Source: Geitlerinema sp. BBD 1991-9 (GTDB lineage: Bacteria; Cyanobacteriota; Cyanobacteriia; Cyanobacteriales; Geitlerinemataceae). From it: 64,000 nt of DNA. The notes beneath the pieces were generated by a model, which made no database searches, was not told the origin of the DNA, and saw only the letters and a program-made list of their open reading frames with translations. Every line of letters begins with the position of its first letter. Positions within the stretch are counted from its first letter, which is position 1. The DNA is taken from the NCBI GenBank assembly GCA_001657325.1, contig LWRO01000015.1:1-64000 (forward strand). The letters run 5' to 3'. The translations under genes were made by a program, and so were the position numbers. This document shows, one piece after another, positions 17,182 to 26,110 of the stretch.

Positions 17182-17803
17182 CTTCCTTCCAACGCTCGAT
17201 CGGCACGCAGTCGATATCGAGCTGATCTAACGCGCGAGCGACGACGAAATCCACCAAATCCTCGATCGTTTGGGGATGGTGATACCAAGCGGGAATTGCC
17301 GGAACGATCCGAACGCCCACTTCGGCTAACGTCGTGAGGTTCCGTAGGTGAATCAAACTCAACGGCGTTTCGCGCGGTACGATTACCAGTTTACGGCCTT
17401 CTTTGATTTGCACGTCGGCTGCTCGTTCGAGTAAATCCGAACTCACCCCCGTGGCGAGTTTGGCAACGGTTCCCATACTGCACGGGACGATGAGAGTCCC
17501 CAAAGTCCGAAACGAACCGCTGGCAATGTTCGCACCGATATCGGTAGCAGAATGACAACGCAACAAGCCTCCCGTCGCCACCCCAGCCCGTTCCCGCCAA
17601 AACTGTTCCTGTTTGACGGGGTCGGCGGGCATTTGTACGCCCTCTTCGGCTTTCCAGACTTGGTAGCTGGCCTTGGAAGCGACCAGTTCGATGCGGTAGT
17701 TCGCCTCGAGGAGGTATTTCAGCGCACGCACGGCGTAGATCGTTCCCGATGCCCCCGACACGCCAACGATAAGGGGACGTTTGTTTTTGAGATCGTTCAT
17801 AGC
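17165..17803 (-). CDS. ubiX: Flavin prenyltransferase UbiX
   Basis: A 212-residue enzyme that attaches dimethylallyl to reduced FMN, making prenylated FMN for UbiD-type decarboxylases in quinone synthesis. Signatures are GVSGASGTIYAVRAL at the N-terminus (FMN binding), the IVPCSMGTVAKLATG loop, LVIVPRETPLSLIHLRNL, and PAIPAWYHHPQTIEDLVDF. I start at ATG 17803, where homology begins; an upstream in-frame ATG at 17848 lies within a hairpin-rich spacer. The gene is downstream of the Zam/RNase gene and overlaps the LapA-domain gene. No ubiD is in the window. Confidence 0.93.
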   Translation of the reverse strand, partial: AMNDLKNKRPLIVGVSGASGTIYAVRALKYLLEANYRIELVASKASYQVWKAEEGVQMPADPVKQEQFWRERAGVATGGLLRCHSATDIGANIASGSFRTLGTLIVPCSMGTVAKLATGVSSDLLERAADVQIKEGRKLVIVPRETPLSLIHLRNLTTLAEVGVRIVPAIPAWYHHPQTIEDLVDFVVARALDQLDIDCVPIERWKEDAAKL

Positions 17804-17823
17804 GTGAAACGTAAAAACTCTGA

Positions 17824-17861
17824 GGGCGGGGTGACCCCGCCCGTACACAGGCGAACGCCTG
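17824..17861. repeat. Two adjacent GC-rich hairpins between zam-like gene and ubiX
   Basis: GGGCGGGG pairs with CCCCGCCC at 17824-17842 with a three-base loop. CAGGCG pairs with CGCCTG at 17848-17861 with an AA loop. No T tract follows on either strand. The pair looks like a dispersed cyanobacterial intergenic repeat that may stabilise or process mRNA. Confidence 0.55.
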
Positions 17862-17889
17862 ACTTTCGAGAGTGTCTGTTCTGCTGGGT

Positions 17890-20202
17890 TTACTCTTCTT
17901 CGTCGAAGTAATCGTCAGTTAGCGGCGCTTCGCTGCCACCCCCCACTGGGGCGAGGTCGATCTGCTGGCGGTAATAATCGACGCTTTTGACTTGAACGTC
18001 AACGCGATCGCCGAGGCGGTACTGTTTGCGATTTTTGCGTCCGACGAGGGTTTGCTGGCGCGATCGATACTCGTACCAGTCGTCTTTCAGGGAAGACACG
18101 TGTACCAATCCTTCTAAACGCGGGGGGGCTGCACCGTTTTCGCCCGATTCGATCTCGACGAAGAAACCGTAAGACTGGACTCCCGTAATCAATCCCCGGA
18201 AAATTTCTCCCGTGCGTTCTTTCATCGCACCGGCCTTTTGCAAGCCCTTGAGATCGGTTTCGGCTTCGATCGCCAGTTGTTCCCGTTCGGTGAGGGCAAC
18301 GGGCAAACCCGACAGTCGCTCTTCGAGGTCGTGTTGGACGTCGGGCGGTAGAACGTTCCACGTAATCTTACCCTGACAGGAGGAATGACGTAGGTTCACG
18401 CATTCTTTGGAACGACTCGATCGACGCTCTCTTCCTTTCTCAAACACGGCGTGCAACACCCGTTGGATAAATAAGTCGGGATATCGGCGCAAGGGAGCGT
18501 TGAAGTGGGTGTAGCCTTCTTCGAGACCTAAGCTGAAGTGAAGGCCGATTTTGGTGCTGTAATGGCTCGGCCGTAAAATGGCTTCGAGAAGGTAGTTGAG
18601 AATTTTCTCGTCTTCGGATTCGGAAAACTGCTCGGAAAACTGCTTGAAGTCGCTCGGGTAAACTTCTTCTTCGTCTTCGAGCCACAGTTCGAGACCCATG
18701 TTACTGGCCAGCTTCATCGCATCCTGAACGTCGGCAATGTCCGGTGGCGGTTGGAGACAGTACAATGCGGGAACGTCGAGGGCGCTTAGATGCTCGGCAA
18801 CAGCTTGATTGCTGGCCCAGACAATTTCACAAAGTGCCACGCGACTGGCGGGGAGGGGTTCGAGGATGGGAACGCCCAGCGGGGTTTCGTCATCGAAGTG
18901 GTTGTTCGTTTCCGGTAGAAACAGGTCGAAAGACCCCCGTTGGTAGCGTTGCTCGCGCAGGGCCTGGCTGACTTTCCAAAAATCGTTGAGGGTAGCGGTG
19001 AGATCGGCGGGTAGGGTCGGGGTTTTTCCGTCGCCGGTGTCACTGGCTTCGCCTTCTAGAGCGCTGAATCGATCGAACGATGCTTGGGCGACTTCAGTGC
19101 TGACGAGTCGATCGAGACAGACGATACTGGGCTGAATCTCGAATTCAGTGATGTCGCCAGATTCGTCTACGCTCAGTAAAACGGAAATGCTTCGGCGATC
19201 GACACCGGGACGGAAGGACAGCCCTTCACAAACTTCTGCGGGGAATAGGGGCAGGAACGTCTCGCCCAAGTCAATGCTGGTTCCGCGTCGGAGGCTTTCT
19301 CGATCGAGGGGCGAGTCGGGTTTGACGACACTGGCCACATCCGTAACGTGAACGCCGAGTTGCCACGTTCCGTTATCTTGGTGCGTTAACGTAAAGGCGA
19401 GGTCGATCGTCGGTGGGTTTTCGGGATCGTCGCAGAACGTCAAGGTGTTCAAGTGACGCAGATCTAACCGCCCAGCCACATCCTTTTCCTCGGTGGAAGT
19501 CAAGGCTGACGCGATCGAGTCGAGGACTTTTTGCGAGAACTTGCGGGGAAGATCGTGTTTGCAGCAGACGATGTCGATGTCGTTCGCCGCTTCGGCATCA
19601 CTTCCGAGAACTTGCACGATGTGACCGATGGGAGGACTCGACCCGAGGGGATAGCGTCGGACTTCGACGTGAACGAGATAATCGATCGCATCGTGCAAGC
19701 GCTCGTCGTCTTCTAAGTCGATCTCGAACAGCAGTCGATCGTCGAGGGGAACGGCACGATATCCGTCTTCTGCAACGGCTTTGACTCGGGCGAGGACGGA
19801 GGGATTCGCTCGCTCGAGAATCAGTCGCACCTCTCCTTCGGGGGAGCGGCGGCGACTTCCTTCTTTGATGACTTTGACGAGAACTCGATCGCCGTTCCAA
19901 GCATTACTGAGATAAGATTCGCGAATATAAATGTCTTCAGCGCCTTCTGCATCTTGGATGGCAAAGCAAAATCCTTTACTCGAACAGCGCAGCTTTGCTT
20001 CGACGAGGGATTCTGTATCGTCTCTGCGGTAACGTCCTCGTTCTTTAACGAGAATACCGGATCGTTCGAGAGCGTCGAGAACGATGTGTAGATGGTTCAA
20101 GCTCGAAACGTCTTCGCACTCTAGTTTTTTTTCGAGGACTTTGGGCGCGACCGATTTATCGTCTGGAACGTTGGACAGGAGTGTTGCGATCGAAAAGTTC
20201 AT
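17890..20202 (-). CDS. RNB-domain exoribonuclease, Zam/RNase R-like
   Basis: A 770-residue protein. The N-terminal 60 residues form a winged-helix-like region (VAPKVLEKKLECEDVSSL), followed by a cold-shock/OB domain (AKLRCSSKGFCFAIQDAEG), the RNB catalytic domain (about 245-600, ending YTHFNAPLRRYPDLFIQRVLHAVF), and a C-terminal S1 domain (about 665-755, GEIFRGLITGVQSYGFFVEI). RNB enzymes degrade RNA from the 3' end. The first metal-binding motif reads FCDDPENPPTIDLAF, which does not fit the standard DxxxxxDxDD pattern. The sequence most resembles Zam, the Synechocystis protein linked to acetazolamide resistance, so nuclease activity is not certain. Two strong hairpins lie in the leader upstream. 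Confidence 0.85.
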   Translation of the reverse strand: MNFSIATLLSNVPDDKSVAPKVLEKKLECEDVSSLNHLHIVLDALERSGILVKERGRYRRDDTESLVEAKLRCSSKGFCFAIQDAEGAEDIYIRESYLSNAWNGDRVLVKVIKEGSRRRSPEGEVRLILERANPSVLARVKAVAEDGYRAVPLDDRLLFEIDLEDDERLHDAIDYLVHVEVRRYPLGSSPPIGHIVQVLGSDAEAANDIDIVCCKHDLPRKFSQKVLDSIASALTSTEEKDVAGRLDLRHLNTLTFCDDPENPPTIDLAFTLTHQDNGTWQLGVHVTDVASVVKPDSPLDRESLRRGTSIDLGETFLPLFPAEVCEGLSFRPGVDRRSISVLLSVDESGDITEFEIQPSIVCLDRLVSTEVAQASFDRFSALEGEASDTGDGKTPTLPADLTATLNDFWKVSQALREQRYQRGSFDLFLPETNNHFDDETPLGVPILEPLPASRVALCEIVWASNQAVAEHLSALDVPALYCLQPPPDIADVQDAMKLASNMGLELWLEDEEEVYPSDFKQFSEQFSESEDEKILNYLLEAILRPSHYSTKIGLHFSLGLEEGYTHFNAPLRRYPDLFIQRVLHAVFEKGRERRSSRSKECVNLRHSSCQGKITWNVLPPDVQHDLEERLSGLPVALTEREQLAIEAETDLKGLQKAGAMKERTGEIFRGLITGVQSYGFFVEIESGENGAAPPRLEGLVHVSSLKDDWYEYRSRQQTLVGRKNRKQYRLGDRVDVQVKSVDYYRQQIDLAPVGGGSEAPLTDDYFDEEE

Positions 20203-20616
20203 GCAGTCGTTTGTCCTTAAGTACTATTACGCTAATGCAGCAGAACCCGGAACCGGTGACCGACACGACAAAACCCTTTTGAAACGTGGGTTTTGCTGTT
20301 TGTCGCTCTCAGGCTGCCGCAGTCTGAGAGTTTCGTCAGTACGAGTTGCCCGCACGGAAAACGCCTACTTCGTCGAGGGGAAGTGATTTCGTGATGGGCG
20401 GTTGTGGGAACTCGACCCATTGCGGAAGTTCCGAGATCGATCGAAACGAGCGATGCCGAGGTGACTGTTGCTCGTTCGTCCTTATAACTTAACACCTCAG
20501 TTAGGGTAACACAATTGCCTCTCGATGCCAGATCGACCGAGATACAATTTCTTTCTCTGGATTATATCTCGGAACTTCAACCGCATCCTATTTGCTTTAG
20601 AAGTTGCTGCGATACT
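20203..20616. other. Leader and intergenic region upstream of the Zam-like gene
   Basis: About 410 bases. Two hairpins are described separately. On the minus strand AAGGA precedes the Zam-like start by 11 bases. The remainder (20340-20600) contains no recognised gene. Confidence 0.5.
20258..20330 (-). promoter_or_regulatory. Two-hairpin leader of the Zam-like RNase gene
   Basis: CTCTCAGGCTGC and GCAGTCTGAGAG (20306-20330) pair over 12 bases with one G-U pair and a one-base apex, so probably 11 pairs with a three-base loop. A second stem, AAAACCC/GGGTTTT, sits near 20271-20297. Both lie 70-130 bases upstream of the start codon. Other RNases control their own mRNA through 5' hairpins (RNase E, PNPase), so an autoregulatory leader is an attractive inference. 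Confidence 0.45.
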
Positions 20617-20898
20617 TTACGGTTTGCTGTCGTCCGCGCCTGGGTTTCGCCATTGGTAAATTAGGTATCCGATTGCTGTGGCGATCGCGAAGCTCGCGAT
20701 CCCACGATGGGATAACATGGCTATTTCTCGTGTCGGGAAAGGAATCAAAAAGCTGGCACAAAACAATCCGGCGGCAACCCAAAGTCCGTTATTTCGGAAT
20801 TGATAACCGATGAATCCTCCTGGAATCAAGACGATTAGGAATAACAGTCCGGAGAGGATCTCAGTCACTTGCTGTCTGGCTTCAGCGATCTCGTTCAT
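20617..20898 (-). CDS. Small three-helix membrane protein, unknown
   Basis: A 93-residue protein with three hydrophobic stretches: ILSGLLFLIVLIPGGFIGY, LWVAAGLFCASFLIPF, and IASFAIATAIGYLIYQW. The short N-terminus is acidic (MNEIAEARQQVTE) and the C-terminus polar. I do not recognise a family. It lies upstream of an ABC ATPase gene on the same strand, with about 275 bases between its start and the Zam-like leader region. Confidence 0.6.
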   Translation of the reverse strand: MNEIAEARQQVTEILSGLLFLIVLIPGGFIGYQFRNNGLWVAAGLFCASFLIPFPTREIAMLSHRGIASFAIATAIGYLIYQWRNPGADDSKP

Positions 20899-20992
20899 GA
20901 TTCACTTCGATCGAATCTCTGCTTTTGATTGTAAAGGGTTTGGGAGCGTCGATCGATTGCAACTCTGCGACGGCCGACATACCAGATTTTCC

Positions 20993-21664
20993 CTAAGACT
21001 TGACCCCTTGAGGCCGTTTCATTTTCCACGCCTGTGGGTCGATCTCGTCAACTTTCCCGCGCTCGATCGTCCACGCTCGATCGGCAACTTCCATCAACTC
21101 CCCCGCATCGTGCGTTACCACCAGCAGACTCCAGTGTTGTTTTAATTTTCCCAACAACGCCACCAACTGACGGCGCATCGACCAATCTAACCCTGCAGTC
21201 GGCTCGTCCAGTAACAAGATTTGGGGTTGGCGGATTAACTGAACGGCTAACGCCAAGCGTCGCTGTTGTCCCCCACTCAACGCATAGGGAGAAGTCAACC
21301 AGTTCAGATGGCTCAATCCCACCTCTTCTAATGCTATCTCGACCTGTTGAGTGGTGATTTCAGGGTGTCCGAGGCGCAATTCTTCGAGAATCGTTCCCCC
21401 ACAAAAATGGCGCTCGGGAAACTGAAACACTAAACCCGCCAATTGGCGCAATTGCTCTGGAAGTAGTTCTCGATCGCGCCACGAAATTTGTCCTGATGTG
21501 GGTTCTGCAAGTCCCGAGAGAATTTCGAGTAAGGTGGTTTTGCCCGAACCACTCGGCCCGATAATCAACCCTAGCGTTTGAGGAACGATTTCTAAATTCA
21601 CCGATCGAAGAATTTCGGTGTGACTGGCGGGCGGGTGATATCCCAAGTTTTTCAAATACAGCAT
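20993..21664 (-). CDS. ABC transporter ATP-binding protein
   Basis: A 223-residue nucleotide-binding subunit. Walker A is GPSGSGKT, the Q-loop region LAGLVFQFPERHF, the signature LSGGQQRR, Walker B ILLLDEPTAGLD, and the H-loop VVTHD. The FQFPERHFCGGT stretch resembles CbiO/EcfA ATPases of energy-coupling-factor importers for vitamins and metals. No membrane partner is adjacent; the neighbours are a SRPBCC protein and zds. It may pair with a permease encoded elsewhere. The substrate is unknown. Confidence 0.87.
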   Translation of the reverse strand: MLYLKNLGYHPPASHTEILRSVNLEIVPQTLGLIIGPSGSGKTTLLEILSGLAEPTSGQISWRDRELLPEQLRQLAGLVFQFPERHFCGGTILEELRLGHPEITTQQVEIALEEVGLSHLNWLTSPYALSGGQQRRLALAVQLIRQPQILLLDEPTAGLDWSMRRQLVALLGKLKQHWSLLVVTHDAGELMEVADRAWTIERGKVDEIDPQAWKMKRPQGVKS

Positions 21665-21686
21665 GAAAATCGATCGATCCGAACGC

Positions 21687-22136
21687 CTACTGATTCGCCG
21701 AACGTGCGTTTACAGCATATTCGCGAAATCGATCCATGTCTGCTTGAATCGTCGATTCCACAATACGCCCTAAAAATAGGTTGTCCATTAACTTACCCAC
21801 AATCCCAGGAATGGCATAGGCAACGCTCAAGCGAACGATGCTGTCGCCATGTCGATCGTAAAATCGCACGGCCCCTCGATTCGGCAATCCGTCTACCGAT
21901 TCCCATTGAATGATTTGATGGGGAATCACTCGCAACATTCGCGCCAACCAACTAAACTCAAGGCTGCGCGAGGCTAACTTCCAACGCGACAGAGACGGAT
22001 CGTCTTCCAGAACGTGAACTGAATCGATCCATTTCATCCAGCGGGGCATTTGTTCTAAATCCGACCAAAGCGACCACACGTCCTCAATCGGAACGGGGAC
22101 TTCAACTTGAACGCTATGTTCTAACCAATCTGCCAT
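21687..22136 (-). CDS. SRPBCC/START-like cyclase-dehydrase family protein
   Basis: A 149-residue protein of the SRPBCC (Bet v 1-like) hydrophobic-pocket fold: VEVPVPIEDVWSLWSDLEQMPRWMKWI at the N-terminus, the strand HQIIQWESVDGLPNRGAVRFYDR, and a long C-terminal helix (VESTIQADMDRFREYA). Such proteins bind lipids or isoprenoids. It is about 100 bases downstream of zds on the same strand, an arrangement I recall from other cyanobacteria, so a role in carotenoid handling is plausible but unproven. Confidence 0.83.
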   Translation of the reverse strand: MADWLEHSVQVEVPVPIEDVWSLWSDLEQMPRWMKWIDSVHVLEDDPSLSRWKLASRSLEFSWLARMLRVIPHQIIQWESVDGLPNRGAVRFYDRHGDSIVRLSVAYAIPGIVGKLMDNLFLGRIVESTIQADMDRFREYAVNARSANQ

Positions 22137-22238
22137 CGTTTCTTGCCTAAGCTTGTACAGTTATCCGTCACCAGTCACCAGCCGTCATCGATCGCGAGCC
22201 ATTTGTTGGAGGGGACTCTGGAGATCGATCGCTTGCCC

Positions 22239-23681
22239 TTAACCTTGTCCGAACTGCTCGATAATGGCACGGGCAGCGCGGTTACCCGAAATCGTCGCTC
22301 CTTCCATGCTATCGATGTAATCCTGTTGCGTGTAACTTCCGGCGAGGAAAAAGTTGTCGATGGGGGTCGCTTGCTGCGGACGGTAAGGGTCTATTCCCGG
22401 TGCTTCTCGATACAGCGATTGCGCGAGTTTCACCACGCTATACCACGTCATGTTTAAGTCTCGGGCGGAGGGGAACAGTTCGCGCACTTGTTCGAGGACG
22501 TGATGGGCGATCTGCTCGTTACTTTGTTTGATAAACGGATCTCCTGGTGTTAGCACTAACTGCATTAAGGAGCCTTCTCCTTCCTTATAGTAGTCACCGG
22601 GGCTGGTTAAGGCTAAATCGGCGAAACAGGAGAAATCTGCATCGGGGGTGTAGAGCAAGTTATCGAGTCCAGCCGCACGATCGAGTTGTTGGCGTTGTTC
22701 TCGTTCGTGCAGTTCTGTCACCCAACCGTCAAAGCGAAGTTGAACGGTGGCAACGGGGACGGTATCGAGTTTATAGATATTGTCGAATTCCGGCCACTGT
22801 CGCCATTCTTGGGGCAGGATTTTCTGAATTCCCGGTACGTCGCAGGCGAACACGTAAGCGTCTGCACTGACGATTTCTTCAGCTTCGCCTTGGGCGACGA
22901 CAACGCCGTCAACACGGGTTCGTCCGGCGGCTTCGCTGAATTTGATTTGACGGACGCGGCGGCGGGTGTAGATTTTAACCCCGCGTTCTTCGAGGTAGTT
23001 CAGGATGGGTTGGTGTAAGTATTCGTTCGGCGATCCTTCTAACATCCGCAAGACGGATGCTTCGCTGCGAGCGGCGAAAAATTGGAAAATCGTCAACATA
23101 CACCGGGCGGAAATGTTTTCGGTGTCGATGAAACCGAGGGCGTAGGCGATGGGATTCCACATCCGTTCGAGGCTGCCGTTATTCCCCCCGTGCGATCGAA
23201 ACCAATCGGCGAAACTGATTCGATCGAGATCGCGAATGGTTTTCATCGCACCTTCAAAATCGACTAACCCGCGCACGATGGGACTGATTCCGAGGGCGAT
23301 CGAGTTTCGCAGCTTATCGTGAAGGGAGAGTTGCGATGTCGTGAAGAAGGCTTTTAAACCGTTGAAGGGCGCACCCGTGAAAAAGCGAAAGTCGAGTTCG
23401 CCGACGCGCCCGCCTCGATTGATAAAGGTGTGGGTATGCTCTTTCAGGCGCAAATACTCTAACGCCCCCACTTTGTCCATGAGGGCGAACAGGTTGTAGT
23501 AGCATCCGAAGAAAACGTGCAACCCCATTTCGATGTGGTTGCCGTCTGCATCGACCCAACTACCGACTTTTCCACCCACAAAGGGACGAGACTCGAAAAT
23601 TTCGACTTCGTAACCGGCATCGGCTAAGTTCACAGCCGTTGCTAGTCCCGCTAATCCCGCACCGGCGATCGCAACTCGCAT
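22239..23681 (-). CDS. zds (crtQ): Zeta-carotene desaturase
   Basis: A 480-residue FAD-dependent desaturase that converts zeta-carotene to lycopene at the membrane. The N-terminus has the dinucleotide-binding motif [21 protein letters not shown] and the conserved [13 protein letters not shown]. The interior has [17 protein letters not shown], and the C-terminal signature [21 protein letters not shown] is diagnostic of plant-type PDS/ZDS enzymes. I start at ATG 23681, directly before the FAD motif; the frame is open for 51 more codons without homology. It leads a group with the SRPBCC gene. A structured spacer lies upstream (23755-23856). Confidence 0.95.
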   Translation of the reverse strand: MRVAIAGAGLAGLATAVNLADAGYEVEIFESRPFVGGKVGSWVDADGNHIEMGLHVFFGCYYNLFALMDKVGALEYLRLKEHTHTFINRGGRVGELDFRFFTGAPFNGLKAFFTTSQLSLHDKLRNSIALGISPIVRGLVDFEGAMKTIRDLDRISFADWFRSHGGNNGSLERMWNPIAYALGFIDTENISARCMLTIFQFFAARSEASVLRMLEGSPNEYLHQPILNYLEERGVKIYTRRRVRQIKFSEAAGRTRVDGVVVAQGEAEEIVSADAYVFACDVPGIQKILPQEWRQWPEFDNIYKLDTVPVATVQLRFDGWVTELHEREQRQQLDRAAGLDNLLYTPDADFSCFADLALTSPGDYYKEGEGSLMQLVLTPGDPFIKQSNEQIAHHVLEQVRELFPSARDLNMTWYSVVKLAQSLYREAPGIDPYRPQQATPIDNFFLAGSYTQQDYIDSMEGATISGNRAARAIIEQFGQG

Positions 23682-23754
23682 TCTTAAATTTTTTCCTGAA
23701 TTGTCTCTGTTAAGTATTGTAATCTTATCCGACGCGGCAGTCGGGTTCGAACGC

Positions 23755-23856
23755 CAGTTTCTCGAAGAAACTGAGGTTCTATTTATTTTAGATTGTTGTA
23801 CAATAAATAGAGATGCTACGTCTAGGTTGTCCAACCCCCTGAATTGGGGGTTTTTT
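23755..23856 (+). ncRNA. Candidate small structured RNA with terminator, or zds leader
   Basis: Three inverted repeats in a row: CAGTTTCT/AGAAACTG (23755-23773), TCTATTTATT/AATAAATAGA (23778-23811), and AACCCCC/GGGGGTT (23833-23852), the last followed by T residues to 23856 on the plus strand. A -10-like TACAAT lies at 23799-23804. A short palindrome GGTTGtcCAACC (23825-23836) overlaps the terminator arm. The T tract sits on the plus strand, antisense to both flanking genes, which argues for a short plus-strand RNA. The hairpins could instead act in the zds leader. Confidence 0.4.
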
Positions 23857-23861
23857 GATGG

Positions 23862-24722
23862 CTAAGACAAGACTGTCGCTTGCATGGCTTCGAGAAGGTG
23901 TTGGTGGACGGTAGGAGACGACGCGATGACGAGTCCCGGTCGTTCGTAATTTTCGCAAGTGTGGAGGGGAGGGGGTACAGAACCGTCCCAGGTGGTGACG
24001 ATGCATCCGGCTTCCTGGGCGACGAACGCTAACGCCGCACCGTCAATAAACTTACCCGATTCGATAATGGCTCCTGTGAGTTCGCCAGCAAGCATTCCGC
24101 TAAAACCGGGAATCCGGACTTCGGGAGAGTAAGAGGTGGTTAAATCGACAACCGAGTAGCGATCGTTCAATCTCGGGACGAGGTGACTCAATCCCAAACC
24201 CAAGTAAACCTTCGGTTCCATCGGTGTGACGTGCAATCGACCGCAGGTATCGAGGCTGTCGTCAAGGGTTCCTCGGAATGCTCCCTGGCCCCGCAGAGCG
24301 TAATAATAGGCGTTCTCGCTGGGAGAGAGCGTGAGAACGGCTTCAAACTCGTCTCGATCGAGTACGGTGAGAATAATTTGATAGTTCGAGTGTCCGTCGA
24401 GATAGAATTTCGTTCCGTCGATGGGGTCGAGGGTAACCAGGTAATCTCCGGGTTCGCCGAGATCGATCGCGCGAAAATATTTAGTATTGGCAGAATGTTC
24501 GTATTCCTCGCCGTAAAAGCGAATCTGAGGAAACGTTCCCAGCAATGCGACTTCGATAAACGCCTGAATCGACAAATCCGCATCGCTGAGTGCGGCCGCA
24601 AAACTGTTGTCGGGATAATCTTTATCGGGACGAACGCCAATTCTCGATTGAATTTGACGGGCGTAAGCTCCAGCAACTTTGACGTAAGGTAGAAGCGTTT
24701 CAAGAATAAGACGAGGTGTCAT
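23862..24722 (-). CDS. Inositol monophosphatase-family phosphatase
   Basis: A 286-residue protein of the IMPase/FBPase/CysQ superfamily, which removes phosphate from inositol phosphate, PAP or sugar bisphosphates using Mg. The metal motif LDPIDGTKFYLDG and the upstream EEYE provide the metal-binding acids. The C-terminal part contains GAALAFVAQEAGCIVTTWDGS, the usual WDxAA-like region with a Gly-Ala change. I choose ATG 24722 because homology begins at MTPRL; the next upstream ATG adds seven residues. It is upstream of zds on the same strand, but with a 180-base structured spacer between. The exact substrate is uncertain. Confidence 0.82.
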   Translation of the reverse strand: MTPRLILETLLPYVKVAGAYARQIQSRIGVRPDKDYPDNSFAAALSDADLSIQAFIEVALLGTFPQIRFYGEEYEHSANTKYFRAIDLGEPGDYLVTLDPIDGTKFYLDGHSNYQIILTVLDRDEFEAVLTLSPSENAYYYALRGQGAFRGTLDDSLDTCGRLHVTPMEPKVYLGLGLSHLVPRLNDRYSVVDLTTSYSPEVRIPGFSGMLAGELTGAIIESGKFIDGAALAFVAQEAGCIVTTWDGSVPPPLHTCENYERPGLVIASSPTVHQHLLEAMQATVLS

Positions 24723-24871
24723 AGGAGATCGACTCGCATACAAAACACCAACAGTTTCACCCGAAAGCGGACGTTTCCGTGTAGCTCAGACAGCTGACTG
24801 GTAGAATACCTGGAAAACGCCAAAAAATAGCTTTAAACAGGTATTTAGAGTGGTAAATCCTCAAAAAAACT

Positions 24872-25180
24872 TTAAACGAACCACTCAGAAGCTCTCGCTC
24901 CGAGCTCGATGGGAATGCTAACCGCTTTACCGAGGCGAGGACGTTCTCGGGTGTTGAGAATGTACGATCGAACCGTTTCCGTTCCCCCCAGCGCCCGAAG
25001 GTACTCAGCAATCTCTTCGAGATGAGCGGCGTATTCTTCGGGTGAGAGGGGAAACGACACTTGCTCGAGATATTTCCACATCACTTGCACGAAGATCTTT
25101 CCTTGCAAACGACGTAGTTTCAAGTCGTAGGATCGCCCCCACTTCTCTAAGATGAGTTGATGTAGCTCGCGTCCAGTCAC
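24872..25180 (-). CDS. DUF3067 family protein
   Basis: A 102-residue protein of the cyanobacterial/plastid DUF3067 family, recognised from MTGRELHQLILEKWGRSYDLKLRR at the start, KIFVQVMWKYLEQ in the middle and RPRLGKAVSIPIELG near the end. It is divergent from petC across 336 bases, an arrangement I recall from other cyanobacteria. The function is not established; linkage to petC-petA hints at a photosynthetic role. Confidence 0.85.
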   Translation of the reverse strand: MTGRELHQLILEKWGRSYDLKLRRLQGKIFVQVMWKYLEQVSFPLSPEEYAAHLEEIAEYLRALGGTETVRSYILNTRERPRLGKAVSIPIELGARASEWFV

Positions 25181-25516
25181 GATCGAACTCCGTTACAGTG
25201 TAGGCTCAATTTCGGGGGTAAACCTGCTTTGGGTTCTATTTCAATCCCCTGGCCGATATTTTACATTTCTTCAAAACTGATGGCAGAAATGCCCTCTGGA
25301 AAATCCTTCAAGCCCCCAAAGCTAAAGAACCTTAACGTGTTAGTATGAATAACTGTTACGCGCGGCTCAGTATCGCGCTCTCGTGTATCTGAGGTCTCGT
25401 AAGATACGATCCTCTTCAACGTTGCCGTTTCCGCATCGATAGATGACAAAGGCAACAATTAAACAACGATACCGTTTGTTAAGGGAAATCACATAACATA
25501 ATACGCGAGTAGCTCA
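25181..25516. promoter_or_regulatory. Divergent DUF3067/petC promoter region
   Basis: 336 bases without a supported gene. On the plus strand, TTGTTA near 25478 and TAACAT or CATAAT near 25493-25502 are candidate -35 and -10 elements for petC. A short frame on the minus strand within it has no coding features and was not accepted. Confidence 0.4.
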
Positions 25517-26056
25517 ATGACTCAAGCTTCAGGATCGGCAGACGTCCCCTCCATGGGACGACGGCAATTTATGAACTTCCTCACGTTCGGGGCAGTCACC
25601 GGAACGGCACTCGGTGCGCTCTACCCGGTCGTGAACTATTTTATTCCGCCCTCTAGCGGTGGAAGCGGCGGTGGCATTATCGCCAAAGACGCTCTCGGTA
25701 ACGACATCAAAGCCAGCGAATTCCTGGCCAGCCACAACGTCGGCGATCGCGTTTTAGCTCAAGGCTTCAAAGGCGATCCCACCTACGTCATCGTCGAAGG
25801 CAAAGATGCCATTGGCGACTACGGCTTAAATGCCGTTTGCACGCACCTCGGTTGCGTCGTTCCCTGGAACACAAGCGCAGAAAAATTCATCTGCCCTTGC
25901 CACGGTTCGCAGTACGATAAGACCGGAAAAGTCGTTCGCGGTCCGGCTCCGTTGTCGCTGGCTTTGGTTCACGTCAACGTCGAAGACGACAAAGTGAAGT
26001 TAAACCAGTGGACGGAAACAGACTTCCGCACGGATGAAAATCCCTGGTGGACTTAA
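25517..26056 (+). CDS. petC: Cytochrome b6f Rieske iron-sulfur subunit
   Basis: A 179-residue protein that passes electrons from plastoquinol to cytochrome f in the thylakoid membrane. An N-terminal twin-arginine-like stretch ([12 protein letters not shown]) and one transmembrane helix (residues 20-43) anchor it. The flexible glycine hinge SSGGSGGG follows. The [2Fe-2S] ligands are in CTHLGC (Cys108, His110) and CPCHG (Cys126, His129), with Cys113 and Cys128 forming the disulfide. Length is typical. It is followed by petA after 216 bases, the standard petCA operon. Confidence 0.97.
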   Translation: MTQASGSADVPSMGRRQFMNFLTFGAVTGTALGALYPVVNYFIPPSSGGSGGGIIAKDALGNDIKASEFLASHNVGDRVLAQGFKGDPTYVIVEGKDAIGDYGLNAVCTHLGCVVPWNTSAEKFICPCHGSQYDKTGKVVRGPAPLSLALVHVNVEDDKVKLNQWTETDFRTDENPWWT

Positions 26057-26059
26057 GAG

Positions 26060-26110
26060 ATCGAGAGATGATGAGATCGGGAGATGATGAGATAAGGAGA
26101 TTAAAGAAAC
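26060..26110. repeat. GA-rich short direct repeats between petC and petA
   Basis: GAGATGATGAGAT occurs twice, spaced 15-16 bases apart, just after petC. A C/T-rich stretch of complementary flavour (CATC/CTCACC units) follows at 26203-26235. Similar low-complexity stretches occur after rpsN. They resemble short tandem repetitive sequences common between cyanobacterial genes. Confidence 0.5.

Noticed and set aside
18744-19900. Several plus-strand Arg/Ser-rich frames opposite the Zam-like gene
   Set aside because: Shadows created by GC-rich codon bias; no family similarity.
20203-20500. Possible stable RNA (SRP RNA, tmRNA or 6S) upstream of the Zam-like gene
   Set aside because: Hairpins exist, but none of the conserved loops or sequence motifs of those RNAs was found.
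23701-23775. GGGTTCGAAC considered as a tRNA T-arm
   Set aside because: No acceptor stem, D-arm or anticodon arm fits around it; the following hairpin is separate.
25261-25458. 65-codon minus-strand frame upstream of petC
   Set aside because: Lies in the promoter region, lacks a ribosome-binding site and shows no conserved pattern.
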